Source: Certhia americana
Lineage: Eukaryota > Chordata > Aves > Passeriformes > Certhiidae
NCBI GenBank assembly: GCA_018697195.1
Contig: CM031878.1
Span: forward strand, 2,472,311-2,536,310
DNA: 64,000 bases
Reading direction: 5' to 3'
The first letter of the stretch is position 1; every line of letters begins with the position of its first letter. This document shows positions 1 to 12,700 of the stretch, piece after piece. The notes beneath the pieces are model-generated. The model worked only from the letters and a program-made list of their open reading frames with translations. It was not told where the DNA came from and ran no database searches. The position numbers were made by a program, and so were the translations under genes.

Positions 1-3000
1 AAGGTGTGCCAAGGACAAAGCTCTAGTGATGTTTGGATCCTTCTTTAGGATCTTTCTCCAGGAAAATCCCTGAAGATAGATCAGGAAGCTGTGTTGATGA
101 CAGGTGACACTGATCCCAACCCTCAGATGCTGTGTGGGAGATGGTGCTCGCACACTGCCTGGTCCCTCTTGGTTGGGTGCCAGGAAAAGACTCCTTGAGA
201 ATTGACCTCACCCCCCACCAGCACTCATTAGCAGGAGAAAATGGGAGGAAAAACTCCATTTTTACCCATCCTCCAACTTCTTTGCCCATTTCAAAGCCAG
301 TTTGGTGCCTATCTGGTCAGCCCATTTTCCCCAGTGAACACACAGGAAGCATACTCCTGATATTACAGCATTTACCCAGAAAAATGGGAAATGTGAGTTT
401 AACCCATCCTAACTCCCTGGGGGACCCAGGCCTCACAGATCCCAGGAGAGTCTCAGAACTCTGCCAGCAGTCAAAGGCAGCCTGAGGGGGACCAGCTCAG
501 AAAGCTGTAGTGTTGTGGTGAGCAGCCTGCCAACACAACTCATTTATCACTCAGGAGGACAAACCTGCCTTGGAAACATCCCTTGTTGCCTGTCCCCAGG
601 AACTGGGGCTCATCAGACTGAACACAGTTTAGTGGAAACACTGATATCTGAGCAGGCCCTTTATCAGCAGCAGAAACTAGCCATTACAGGCAACAGAGTT
701 TAAGGGGCAGCTCAGCCCAACCTTAAGTGGATGCTTTTGGGTGAATGATGTCACCACTGCACTGATTCCTGCCTCATCCACTGTTCTCAGCCCATGCTGG
801 GCTGATTTGGCCAGTGGTTCTGGGTTTGGGCCCCCCTGCACAGTGCTGAAGTTTAGGTACTGCGCCTGTGACATCAGCAGAAATGTGAAATGCAAAAGAA
901 TCATCCAGAGTGCTACAACCTTTCACCTGAAATTGTGCACAGCTCTCACCCATGCCAGCTACAAATGCACAACAAGGATGAGACAGTCTCTGTTATCCCC
1001 TACCCTGAGCCTGTTGAATGTGTGGTTTGTGCCTCATACTCCCTGTAGGCAGCAGAAAAGAAAAAGGCCTGGGATATCCCACAACAGGCTGCAAAAATGT
1101 CTTTCTGTTTTAAACATGCTCAGTGCAGAAAGAGGACATGATTCTCATCATCACCATGGAGTAACATCCTTGCCACTGGTGGGGAGGGAGATGAAAATGA
1201 GCCTGGGAGACAAGGACTGAATGATTGATTGATTTATTGCATCAAAATTTAAGCTTTCAAAGCTTCAAAGCTTTTCCCTTCATTTTTTTTTTTTTTTTTT
1301 TTTTTTCCGTTTTACCTGCTAAAGGGTAGTCACTCCAGTCTAAAATAATCATAATCATCATGAAAGGAGTCAAGCTGCTTTTCCCCTAAATGAGTTGACT
1401 TTTTTTTTTTTTTTTTTGATGCCTCTCTTATAGCAGGAGGATTGAAGCAAGGCAGATAAAAGCTGGAGGCTGCAAATAGAGAGGGTAAAGCCACCCACAC
1501 ATTGTAATAACAACCAGTATTTTAAATCTGGCACTACCTTTGGAAAATTTACGGTCTTAAAACATAATTATAAAGATACGGGGGTTGAGAGGGGTGGTGG
1601 GAAGAAAGACACACACTGAAAAGAAGAAAAATGAGTGAAACAACTGTTTAATTTCTTGCTGTCATTAATACCAGAGTATTAAATAAAATCTCACAGATGA
1701 ATAAAATGACTCTGCTGAGACAAAAACAAAATTCCATTGGACTGGGCCTGGTTTTTGCAAATAGCAATATGTGTATGCAAAGGAATTCCTTGTCCCTGAA
1801 AATGTTTACAACTCAGAAATAATTGAAATCAGAAGCCAATCCTTTCCACAAAAGAAAAAAATTTTTTTTTTTGCATTATTTCTCTTTCCTTTTCTTTCTC
1901 CTTTTCTCCCTTTCTACTTCCAGAGGTAAGAATCCTTGCAATTTTAACCCCTTCAATCTCAGATCACAGCAAAAAAACAAATGGCCTTAATGATGTGCCA
2001 GGTTTTCACTCAGTGATTTTAGCATTAGCAAACCTTTCTGCCTGGGTCACTGTCACAGAAGACAGGTGTGGAAAATCACTTTATTTTTTGGTTATTTTGT
2101 GTTTTTCAGACGAAGACTGAAAAACAGTTTAAGGATTTTAGTGAGTCAAACCTCAAAGGGCCTCTGAAAAGAGGCATAAGTATCAGCATTCATATATCCA
2201 GTTTTAGAAAATTCTTAACAGATCATAATTAGGAGTTATTGAAAGGTGCATAGAGAAGCAATTTTATTAGAAAAAAAAAATGTCATGGTGACTCCTGTTT
2301 TGCCTGCTTTTCACAACACAAGGACTGTACAGCACAAATTACTCTAATTTCCCCTACCTGATCCTTTAGACGCACCTTCAGTTAAGCCAATGTGCTCTGA
2401 ATGCAATTAGTATTTCATTTTTATTTAAACTTAATTTATTACTTCTATTACTTAATTTTAGTCATACATGCTTGCTGTCAGAAACACCAAATTAAGCTTC
2501 AGAGTGGTAGGGTTTTTTTGTTTGTTTGCTTGGTTGGTTGGTTTATTTTATGTTTTCTTTGGGAGAGGTTTTTTTTTTTTTTTTTTTAATTATTTCATTG
2601 TAAAATATTCCATTTTCAGATAAATGTGCACACCTAATATGCAGACTGGCTCTTGCACCAGCATCAGGCTCTAGGAAGTTTCCTGAAGGACCAGCTGCTT
2701 CAGTTACTATGCTGTTTTGATATATATACCTAAGAAAACTATGGCCTGTTTTCTTTCTTTCAAGGCGTGTCACAAGAAATAGAGTAGTTTATATTAATTT
2801 TGGTGTAACCTGAAGCTTTCAGTTTTCTCTGTGGGGAGAGGGAGAGCAAGCTGTAGACATTTTCCTCTGTATAAAATCCCCAGGTCCTTGAAAGGAAAAA
2901 GCAAACATGGGCAGCTGAAGATGTTTTATTCTGTTTCTCCCTCAAAAACATCCAAAAGCAGAACATCAGCTGTGCTCCCTTTGTGTTTTGGAGGATGACA

Positions 3001-3122
3001 TTAGGAGGAATTGAGTTTTCAGCTGTCGAGACACCTTGGAGCCTCTTCCCATCACATTGCTTCTCCAACATCCAGGAGATCACCAAAGGTTTTGTTTTGT
3101 TTTTTTTTTTAAATAAAGGTGG
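1..3122. other. Intronic sequence with homopolymer tracts, no gene
   Basis: No recognisable gene. It contains T runs at 1283-1306 and 1400-1417, an A/T-rich patch at 1851-1872, and a short AAGCTTTC-like tandem at about 1251-1276. A GTTT/GGTT-rich low-complexity stretch ending in a T run lies at about 2513-2588. Confidence 0.7.
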
Positions 3123-3385
3123 AATCACAGCATCATTTAGGGTGGAAAAGATCCCTTAAGATCATTGAGAGTCCAGAGTCCAATCATTTACCCAGCACTG
3201 CCAAGCCCACCACTAACCCACATCCCCACAGCTACAAGTTACACTTCCAGGAATGGTGACTCCACCACTTTCCTGGGCAGACTGTTGTAATGCTTGACCA
3301 CCCCTTCCATGCAGAAATTGTTCCTAAGATCCAAGCTAAACCTTCCCTGGTGCACCTGGAGCTTTGACTTCTCAGAAGAGCAAGT
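3123..3385 (-). mobile_element. CR1 LINE 3' fragment
   Basis: The plus strand starts with AATCACAGCATCATTTAGG and goes on through recognisable CR1 antisense text (ATTTACCCAGCACTGCCAAG, GGTGACTCCACCACTTTCC, CTGGGCAG). The element therefore lies on the minus strand and is 5'-truncated. Several substitutions mark it as old. The left end is the CR1 3' terminus; the right end is approximate. Confidence 0.85.
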
Positions 3386-4034
3386 CCTACTCACTGATCA
3401 TACCACAGAAACAAATCAATGCTCACGCCCTACTTAGCTCTCACACATAACAGGGAGAAGGGATGTTGCCATCACTGGATTCAGCTCCATGAAGAGGTGC
3501 TTGAACAATTTAGTTTTGAATAAGTTTGGATTGTGTGCTTTTTTCTGAGTTTTGTAACTTACATGTGACCTCTTTTTTCATCTGAGAAGTTTGCAATGGC
3601 CCTTTGTTGTCTTTTTTTCACTACTCACTTAAACACTACCTCAAATTATAATGAAAACAGCTTGTTTGGAAATGCAGAAGAAGGGGGAAAGGGCACTGGC
3701 ACCTCTTTCCTCCTGATTTACACGAAGACCTTTGTTGTTTTGTCCAAAATGGGATCCATTTCTCATTATCAGTAGCCACTGGACCTGAACCTCAGCTGTC
3801 CTGTCTGCAAACTACCCAGGTATGGTCTGGACAGGCAGGAAGAAATCCTGGGTAATAAGGGTGGGAGTCCTGTGTGTGTGCATGGCTTTGGGCCAGGCTC
3901 ACAGCCCCAAGGAAAGCAGGTAGGGGATGGTGGGGGAGTCAGAGATCTCTTGACAATCTGCACTCTCACAGCTGAAAAGCCAGACGGTCCAACAAGGAAT
4001 CCAAGATGTCAGAGTTACTGTGTCACTTGTAGGG

Positions 4035-4066
4035 TATTTTAATTAATTAGTAAATTAATTAGTGAT
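4035..4066. repeat. AATTAATTAG direct repeat
   Basis: The sequence TTTTAATTAATTAG is followed directly by TAAATTAATTAGTG, giving clustered TAATTA/ATTAG cores. It could be simple AT repeat or part of the homeodomain-motif cluster that begins about 500 bp further on. Confidence 0.5.
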
Positions 4067-4454
4067 CTCAAAACAGTGTCAGCTGGAAAGGGATATGGTG
4101 TAAGCACAAACTAAACCGTGATTTGTTCCAATTCAGTTTGGTTTCAGGGCATATGAGATTTTCCAATAAGATCAGGTCATGCGTGTCTTCGTCCGTGAGG
4201 ATGGAGAGTGGCAGCGAAGCAGCAGCAAGGCAGCAATCTCTTGTAAGATCAGTGTGTGACTCTCTCTCACAAGATTGCACTGAAAACTGCTTAAGATGAG
4301 ATGAATTTGTAGTTAAAAGACACAAAATCAGAGGTCTGTGGATTTATTTCATTGTATTCAACACTCACTGCCTGCCTACCTTGAAATTACTATGTGCAAC
4401 TGAATGGAGACTTGTACCTTCCATCATATTTTTAGTGTCATTAGCACATAAATA

Positions 4455-5345
4455 TTATGTAGCTATTTCAGTCTGTTAAAAAGGCCTGGGACTGGCAATG
4501 ATGCTGTCATGGGGATTGCTTCCTGCATCTGAAAGTGAAATGGTGCTAATTACACCCAAAACAGCCGTGGAAAATGTATGTTATTGTATGGCACAGTCAC
4601 CAATAGGCAGGAGTGACCTTCAGGGGTAATGATTGTAATATTTAAGCGCCTACATTTCCCCAGATGCTTGCTCCAAATAACAACAGGCATTAAGACAAGG
4701 TCAAAACGGACTGAATTGCAAAAGTGCCACATTTAGCCTACAGTCTTGGGGTATGTGTGTGTGGCACTCCAGCTGAATCTGATAATACCTTGCTCAGTTC
4801 AGCCTCTTAGGTCTGCAAAAACCCTTATCTAATGTCCCTTCAGGTAGCTTTTGGTGCTGAAAGGCCTCTTACTGCCTCCAAAACGTGGTGCTAATTAACG
4901 TGAACCAAGTTACAATATGTGCTAAAGATTCCAGCTCTGTTACTTATTTAATGAGCTTTGTGGGATTTGAACATGAGGCTCAAAGTAGCAGGGGAAACCT
5001 CATAATTAGGTTCAATTAGAAGAAGTTCCTACACATTAAAACTGTTTGATAAACTGCAGAGAACTACTGAACAGATACAAATCACTAGTGTTGTTTCATT
5101 TGTTATTGTACTTATTTTCTTCTTAATTAGTGCTGATTGGCTTATGATCCTAATTAATGCAAAGAAATTTGGAATGGTATACAATGGTATGGTTTAGAAG
5201 ATGCCAGAGTGTACAACTGCTAAATTATTGCTAATTGTTATTTACTGAGGACAGGAAGACTAAGCAATGTGCTGTCTAATTAGCATTAAAGATATGCTTC
5301 CATTTCCAAATTAAATGAAGGCAAATGGGATAAAATCATTAAAGT
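4455..5345. promoter_or_regulatory. Candidate homeodomain-rich cis-regulatory block
   Basis: TAATTA occurs at about 4547, 4892, 5003, 5124, 5151 and 5277, with extra AATTAG and CTAATTG cores. That is six in about 740 bp, against roughly 0.5 expected if A and T are each 30 percent. The sequence between is complex and free of recognisable repeats, as in conserved noncoding elements. Regulatory function is an inference. Confidence 0.35.
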
Positions 5346-5983
5346 TACCCAAAAAATCCTCATCCTTCTCTCTAAAAGTCAATAGTTGCACTGCCAACAA
5401 TTAAAAAAAAAAACCCCAACAAACCACCAAACAGAAATAAAACAATAAACTAAACCAGCCAAGAAATAAAAGACCTTCAAGAAAATGTGGACCCTTAATC
5501 CAAAGTGGACACTGTTAAAACCTTTTCAGCTGCCACTTCAAAATGTTCAATGCTATATCCATTACAAGGATATATTACGAGAGGCAAGAACTGTGCCAAA
5601 CTTAATTAGGGAAGGCTGCAGTGATTTTAGCAGCCAGTACAGGTGCACCCAGCCTACAGAATTGCTCTGCTTCAGTGGTTACAAAGAGCTGGCGTCTTCA
5701 GTTACTCCCTCCAGAGATAGGTGGGAAAGAGTCCAACCCCCAAACACCAAAAAGATTGGACAAAACTCCTGAATTTTTTCCTGGTTTGTCCACTGAGTCA
5801 CCAGCTGGCCTTCATGTTCACTTCACCTCTGTTTCATCTTCCTCATGGGCAATGCAAGGCTCTTTGGTCTATGCATTGGCACTGGCAAAGCATTCTTCAA
5901 TACAGATTTTCATACCCTTGCTGAGGTCTCTGTAAGAACCACTGGATTCTTTAATACACAAAGTGCTGTGTCAATGTCATGGT

Positions 5984-5985
<2 letters not shown>

Positions 5986-6019
<34 letters not shown>
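5986..6019. repeat. Poly(T) tract, 34 bases
   Basis: Uninterrupted T run on the plus strand, bounded by GGTAA and AAATCACTC. No retroelement body was recognised next to it. Confidence 0.95.
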
Positions 6020-6027
<8 letters not shown>

Positions 6028-7439
6028 CAACTTTGGAAACAAGATAAAAAACTCTCAACATTACAGTTTATGGAAAATTTGTTATGTGAGAAAAGAAAAG
6101 CCCAAGGCATTTTAAAGAAAGCTCAAAACTATCTTTTCTTTCTTTATATCAGTTTTGACGGGTCTCAAACAACATAATGTGCAGTGGCTGTCACAGGACT
6201 TCTGTTTGCAGTGTGATTTTTGAAAAAATAGACATTTCATAGCAGACATTTCATAGTTTTAATGCTTTTCTTGCTTGTTTGTTTCTTTTCCTGCTCTCCT
6301 GTATCTCCCTGCCAAGGAAATAGCCAGGATGATCTAATAAGACTTTTTTATCTCTGGTTTCCATGATTTGATGAAAAACTTTATTCTGCACACTTCTCAG
6401 CCCCATACACAAACATTTTTCTTGGCCACTGCTCTGTGTTTAAGGATGTCATTCACTTCTCAGGGTTTCTGAAGGTTACATTTTTATTCATACATAGGCA
6501 AGCATATATTTAGTCTGTAGCACCACCAATTTTCTGTTTTTGAAAACATTTGAAATTAAAAAAATAAATAAAATCACCCAAAACACCTTAAAGTAGGAAG
6601 ACTGTAGATATTGGATGCTTTCTGACCAGATACTTTTTTACACGTCTATGTTATAAACATACAATTGCATGTAACACGGCACTGCCACTGCTTGTCTGAG
6701 TTGTCTTGTTCCAATTTGCTTCAGGGCTCAGGGAGCTTGTGCTTTGCTGCCAGCAAGGGGCCTTTCATTTACCAGATCAATGCAGATAGCTCAGCACAGC
6801 CCTGCAGTGCTGCTGAATGAAGATGCAGGCTTGTGCATGAAAAAATACACAGCTTTCCTGGTGAAAAATGAGCACTGGAATCTGAGCAGCAGACATTTTT
6901 GTGACCAGCCTGCACTGAAGGCTCCAATCCAGCAGCACAGACCAAGTTCACTTGGACTTCTTTCTTACTTACTCGATGTCCTCTTTTAAATTATAAAAGT
7001 GGCATTTTTCCCCATTGGGGTTTTAGCCTGCCAAACCTCCTGAAACAGGGCTTGCTGGAAGCCCTCACTGAGTGATGCCACTTGCATTCCTGAAGCTGAG
7101 TTTGTGCATGAGTTGCTTGCTGAAGCCTGAAGGCCTCTAAAACTTTTAATTTTTGTCTTGAATGCTATTTGCTTCTTTCATCCTCACTGCACCCCATCCC
7201 TTCCCTCCTTCTCTCTCTACAAAAAGCTTCACTCTTCATCCCAAGCCCCCTCAGCACCCTCTAACACCCAGACACAGCCTTGGTGGCACTGCATTCATGG
7301 GTGACACCAGAATCACACGTGTCTTTGAGGGCCTATTTGGAAAACAACAGCTCTATTCCTGTCTGTACTGTTCCCTGGACCATCATCTCCCATTTGAACG
7401 TTTTCCCCAGATGAACCATTCTAAAATGCTGCAGAGCTG

Positions 7440-7601
7440 CATCGTGCTGGGATGCCCCACCCCTGGAAGTGTCCAAGGCCAGGTTTGATGGGGCTTGGAG
7501 TGATGTTGTCTAGTGGAAGGTGAGCCTGCCCATGGCAGAGGAAGTGGAATGAGATGGGTTTTTAAGGTTTCTTTCAACACAAACCATTCTGTGATTCTAT
7601 G
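7440..7601 (+). mobile_element. CR1 LINE 3' fragment
   Basis: The plus strand shows CR1 sense text (CCCCTGGAAGTGTCCAAGGCC, truncated to match: TGGAAGTGTCCAAGGCCAG, then GCCTGCCCATGGCAGAG) and ends with AACCATTCTGTGATTCTATG, the diagnostic CR1 3' terminus. It is strongly 5'-truncated and is one of only two clear plus-strand CR1 copies in the window. Confidence 0.9.
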
Positions 7602-7884
7602 GTCTTACAGCATTCAGGTTTTATATTTTCTACATGTGCCCTCTGGCTCACTTCTCTGCCTTCAGACTCAGACTATTTTAACCTCTCTCATCTCTGGGAC
7701 TCCCAGGCACAACTGGCTCCTGCTCTTTGCCTTGCAAGCGTCCTCAGAAACCTTCCTTTGCTTCAACATGGGGCTGAGGACCGCCAACCATCCTCTGCCC
7801 TGCTGCAAAAATTCACCAGCTTTCAGCTCTCACCCTGCACACCCCTGTGCCCTGACCTCCATTCCTCCACTGACGCCTCAAGGT

Positions 7885-8300
7885 CTTGCAAGAAGAGAGC
7901 ACTGTGAGAGACATGAAAATATGAGGGGCCTTGAGGGGAAACCACACAAGGAACACTTGTTCTGTTCAGCCTGGAGAAGAGAAAACTGAGGGGAGACTTT
8001 GAAATTGCCTACAACTTCCTCGTGAGGGGAAGATGAAGGGCAGCACTAAATCCTCTCCAATTGAGCCAGTGGCTGGACCCAAGAGATTGGCTTGAAGCTG
8101 CATCAGGGGAGGTTTAGGTTATGTATTAGGAGAAGGTTTTTCACCCAGAGGGTGAAAAAGCACAGACACAGGCTTCCCAGGGAAGTGGTCACAGCCCCAA
8201 GCCTGACAGAATTTTAGACCTTGGTGCTGTTCCACACATGATGGGATTCCTGGGAAAGTCCCGTGCAGGGCAGCAGTAGGACTCAATGTTCCCTCAAGGA
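7885..8300 (+). mobile_element. CR1 LINE fragment
   Basis: Sense CR1 text is clear: TGTTCAGCCTGGAGAAGAG, ACTGAGGGGAGAC, TACAACTTCCTCGTGAGGG, CATCAGGGGAGGTTTAGG, TTCACCCAGAGGGTG and CCAGGGAAGTGGTCACAGC. The last bases of the CR1 3' end are missing or degraded. It covers the region encoding the end of the ORF2 reverse-transcriptase protein, but no long frame remains. It is a separate insertion from the copy at 7440, because the two overlap in consensus position. Confidence 0.9.
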
Positions 8301-9648
8301 GAACATGGCCCAGGCACGGTGGGAGGTGGCAGCAGGGCTCTCTGCTTTGCCAGCCTCACAGGTGAGATCCAGCACATTTTCAATTCCCATTAAATTGTCT
8401 TCTCATCCTGGCTACAGAACAAGCAGATTTTATTTATCTCAATGGGTTTTGCCAAGTTAGAAGCCTTTCATTGTCTGGTTTGAAGCATAATCTGGCTGCG
8501 AGTGAAATTAATGACTGCTTCATTATTCATTTCACCTGAAGCAAAAAGAGGTCTATGTATTTACCCAGGACCTGGTACTAGCACCTACCACAGGGGCATT
8601 TCAGAGGCATTGGAGTCCTATACCTGTTAACTTTTGTTCAGTCAATTGACCAACATTAGAGGAGTAGAAGAGGAAAAACACACTGTGTTTTTCATTTATA
8701 GGCTGGTGGGGGAGAAAAAAATTCCTTGGGAACAATGCGGATTAAACGAGACATTCAAATTTGGAGGACATTTCCTAAACCTTATAAGAAATTAAGATAA
8801 GGTCACATTGACGAACTCCTTGAATATGTATTCTTTTAGATCATTTGTACTTCTCCAATTGACAGACTGACAACATTAATAAAAATCAGACTGTGAACTA
8901 AAATCAGAGTCTGCCTCAAACTTAACACATTTTCAATTCACAGAGCACTGCATGCAGATATCTTGTTGGACTTTATGCCTTAAGCTAAAAATCAGCTTCA
9001 CATTCTCCCTCCCAGGCTGCTGCAGTTATCATAAAGTTGTTCCCATCCAATGGCTACAAAGCAGTCTCTGTAAAATGAGAATATTGCCATTCCTGTTGCT
9101 AGTGGAGATGATCCTGTTACAGGAACAGCATGAAACAGGCACTAATTCTTTGAACTGCTTTCTCAGACCTTGATGTAAGTGTCGAGGAAGGCTGGCTGTA
9201 GAACACTGTGGATGTTTGCTCTGTTATGGATTTACTGTCCTTGCTAAAGAGAGGGAAAGATATTTTTCTGACAATATTGCATCCTGTACTTTTCTTGTAA
9301 TCATTAAGCTCAATTATCTCTTCACTAAGCACACAGGACGGCCTTGGAGGGGGCCATCTGAATTGGTGCTTAACAATTTATCTTGGGTAGATTTGTAAAT
9401 AGATTAAAGCACTACTTATATTTTATCAAACACTGTGATTTTAAAAAGAAGCATCATGAAAGCGTTCTGTTCCTCCCTGGTTTTAATTGGGATTTGTTGA
9501 CCTTGCATTTAGCAAGCCCTGAGGACTCTCTTCACCGCTGTGTCCACGTCACATTGGCAACTTTCCACCACTCAGGGAGTAGAGTGAAACCCACCCACCA
9601 AGGCACAAGGAAAGGATGACTTAGCTGGAAACTCTCTGATTGTAAAAT
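8301..9648. other. Intronic sequence, no gene
   Basis: No gene or repeat is recognised. The part at about 8455-8600 is complex, AT-balanced and free of visible decay (AATTAATGACTGC, TTATTCATTTCACCTG), so it could be conserved noncoding DNA, but nothing here proves that. Confidence 0.5.
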
Positions 9649-9735
9649 GACAGAATCATTAAGGTTGGAAAGGACTTCTAAGATTGAATCCAATCATTAA
9701 CCCAGCCCTGCCAGGCCCACCAATAAACCATGCAA
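9649..9735 (-). mobile_element. CR1 LINE short 3' fragment
   Basis: ACAGAATCATTAAGGTTGG, AAGGACTTCTAAGATTG and CAGCCCTGCCAGGCCCACC follow the antisense CR1 3' end, so the element is on the minus strand. Only about 90 bases are recognisable. Confidence 0.85.
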
Positions 9736-12700
9736 ACTCTGTATAGCCTCTATCTAGGCAAACCCCCAAAATATCCTCTGGGCAAAGCATCTCTGATAAA
9801 AGCATCAGCCAAAGAATGTCCTGATTTGGTCCTAGTACATAACTAGGAACAATAAGTGATTTAGGAGGAAGGCAGCCACAACGAAATACTGTGTACAACA
9901 CACACATGTGCAGAGGTGATGCTTTTAAGAACTACATAAAAATATGTAGAAATATGCAGAATGCATGCTACTCTTGACTCTTAATGCACAAAGGCATGAG
10001 ATCTAGGGAGGAAAATTTCTACAGCAGAAAAATGTCTCCCTTTATTACCCCAATTATTGATCCAATGAGTGCTTTTTTTTAGAACAACACATGGCCATTT
10101 TCCTCATCTTTTGCTGGTAACCAAATCTCCATCCTCCCTCTTATCCTCAGTTTTACTGTTATTGGCTTTAAATTAAGTCAGCAAATGATGGAATTTTTTC
10201 ACAGTCTAACCAGTAAAATGGTGAAGCATAAAAAGAACAGTGTCAAATCATATCCTCAAAGCTGATTAAAAGTAATCCTGCAGATGCTAAATATGGATTA
10301 CCACAGCAATTACTGAAAATTCATAACCTTGCTAAAAAGGCATTCTAATGGAGTTCTGCAGTACACTGTAGTTAAGGGCTGTTTGCTTTTTTAAAAACAA
10401 TTTGCAGTAAAATGTGTGGAAGTGTGGTTTCATATAAGCTCCATCCAGTTCTGAATCAGAAATTGTTTAGGGCTGTTGAGAGCTCTCCTGTGGTATTTAA
10501 AACCACCACAAACAGTGTTTTGGCTATCTCTATCTGCTCTTGGACCAACTTTGACCCACATTATATCCTCATTATATCTCTTTTACAGTTTAAAAAAGCT
10601 TGAAATCTATTTCATTCCTAATTTAAGGTCATTTCATACTATAAGTTGCTCTAGGATAAAGACTCTTATTGCATTAAGGTCTGTATGTTCAAGCCTATCT
10701 ATTACACAGATTTTGTTTAAAACACCATTACGCCCAATCACTGGTGATAAACTAATTAACAAGAATCTGGCTATTTTTAAGTCATAGTCATTAAACAATA
10801 CATATGAACATAGTAATTATGAAAACCTTTTCATATCCACTCTTTAACACAGATTTAGCATTATTTTCAGTGACAGCTAAATCTGTGCTGAGCTTCAGCA
10901 AATTTTTTTATAGGCAACTCCACTCCAGCTATCATTTGCACCAAATATCAGTGGTGAAAGTTGCCTTTTCCATGGCTGAGCTCAGATAGCAAGAGAAGGT
11001 GGTCATCTCCCATCATTAGAACTTTGGAAAAAGGTCAGAAGTATGGATATGTGCTCCTCTTGTCAACTCTGTTGACAACAGCAGAGAACTAGGAATGTAA
11101 CTACAACAGACAGTTGCTTTCCTGCTGAAATTAATCTTTTTTAGACTGAAATTGAAAAAAAAAAATAATCTTTTTTTCTTTTTCTCCATTAACAAAACAA
11201 AAAAAAAGCTAAATTTGGATTTCCCTCTATTTTGTCTAAGTGAATTAATTTCCTATAGACTTTGTTTTTCAATACGTGAGGAGATGTTACAGCTGTAGGT
11301 TTGGATTTTTTTTCACACTTAAACAGCAAAAAATAATAAGAATAACATACACTTGAAGAAAAAATTGCTAAAGTGCAACTTACAGTGTTCCTAGATGAGA
11401 ATGTTCTAGAATATAAGCACAGGGATGAAATAATTTGATCTAAAGTTTGTTTAAGGTTAACACATTCTTCTTAGAGTGACTTAGAGGCAGATGGGATATA
11501 TTTGCAAGTTTTGAAATCAGATGCCTCAATTACTTTTCCATTCCTCGATAAGGGAAATGTTACTCTGCATATGGGGGAATCTGATTACGAATGTTCAAAT
11601 ACTTTGCCCTTATCTAGCATCAGACCATGGATGTCATATTGAAACGTGATCCTCCTACTTAGGTCTGATAATATCAAAGCAAACAAGAAAGAAATATGTT
11701 TCAGCTGATAAAACCATCTTTCCTGTAACAACAAATTAATTTCATGAATCATATACTTAAGAAAGAAAGAAAAGAAAGAAAGAAAAGAAAGAAAGAAAGA
11801 GATAGAGAGAGGGAGAGAGAGGGAGTCTAAGTATTTCTTTTCACACTTACTGCAGTTTCCTACTGCCCACTGGCTACAATTATGTGCTCCCAGCTGATCA
11901 GGTGATGGTGGTCCCAGTCCCACCAGCAGCCATTGTGATAAATAAACTTTTTTCTTGCTTCCACCAGCTCAGATTCCCAAGGAGACTGGGCACTAATGAG
12001 AACTTGCAACATGGGCTCTAGGGAGAGAAGACCCAAAATTGCCCTGCTTGAGAAAGAACTGTTCTTCTCTCTATTCTCTTCCAAAGGCACTAATCAGTTT
12101 GAGACCTGAGGACTAGCTGTTGGACTGTAGGGCTTACATCCTACTCTTTTCACTGTCTTTTCGGTCTCTACTAAACAGAAGATGCAAGGCTACTGAAATT
12201 AAAAAGTTAACTTAGAATTTTTCCAGACTGCTGACATATTGCCTCACAAGAGTTATCTTTTCTGCCTTTGCCTGTTGAGGGAAGAGGAAAGGCTTTTAAT
12301 TATATCTGTAAAGGATTATCCCCATCTCTGCAGAAGGGCTCCTGACATTTTTGAAGTCTAGGCATCTTCTGTTGTGCTATCAGTGGAGTGTGTATGATAG
12401 AAACAGAGAGTGTTGCCTTTCCAAGTTGGTAAAATGACCTATGCTGCTAATGGCAAAGCCCTCAAAGCTTTCTGTTTAGCAGGATCCTACACAAATACAG
12501 ATCAATAGCTTCAATTTGATTCTCACCAGTCCATCTGTAAAAACAGTATCATTCATATGTCTGCTGTCAACACAATTGCTCTCTCCGATCCAAACAATTT
12601 GTTGTTTCTATTTGTTTATAAAGAAAATTCCTCTAAACATTCCGATTAATTTGAAAAAGCTTCTCCTTTTCAGCTACTATGTGCTTCATACTATTTTATC

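Larger units (their letters stand above)
3386..7439. other. Intronic sequence with TAATTA-rich block and long poly(T)
   Basis: No gene is supported. It holds the TAATTA-rich block described separately, an A/C-rich tract at 5401-5455, a 34-base T run at 5986-6019, and a tandem 14-mer (CAGACATTTCATAG) at 6229-6256. The open frames at 5485-5935 and 6744-6989 show no family signature. Confidence 0.65.

Noticed and set aside
7162..7989. Open frames of 100-158 codons
   Set aside because: They overlap CR1 copies or show no domain; no splice or family evidence.
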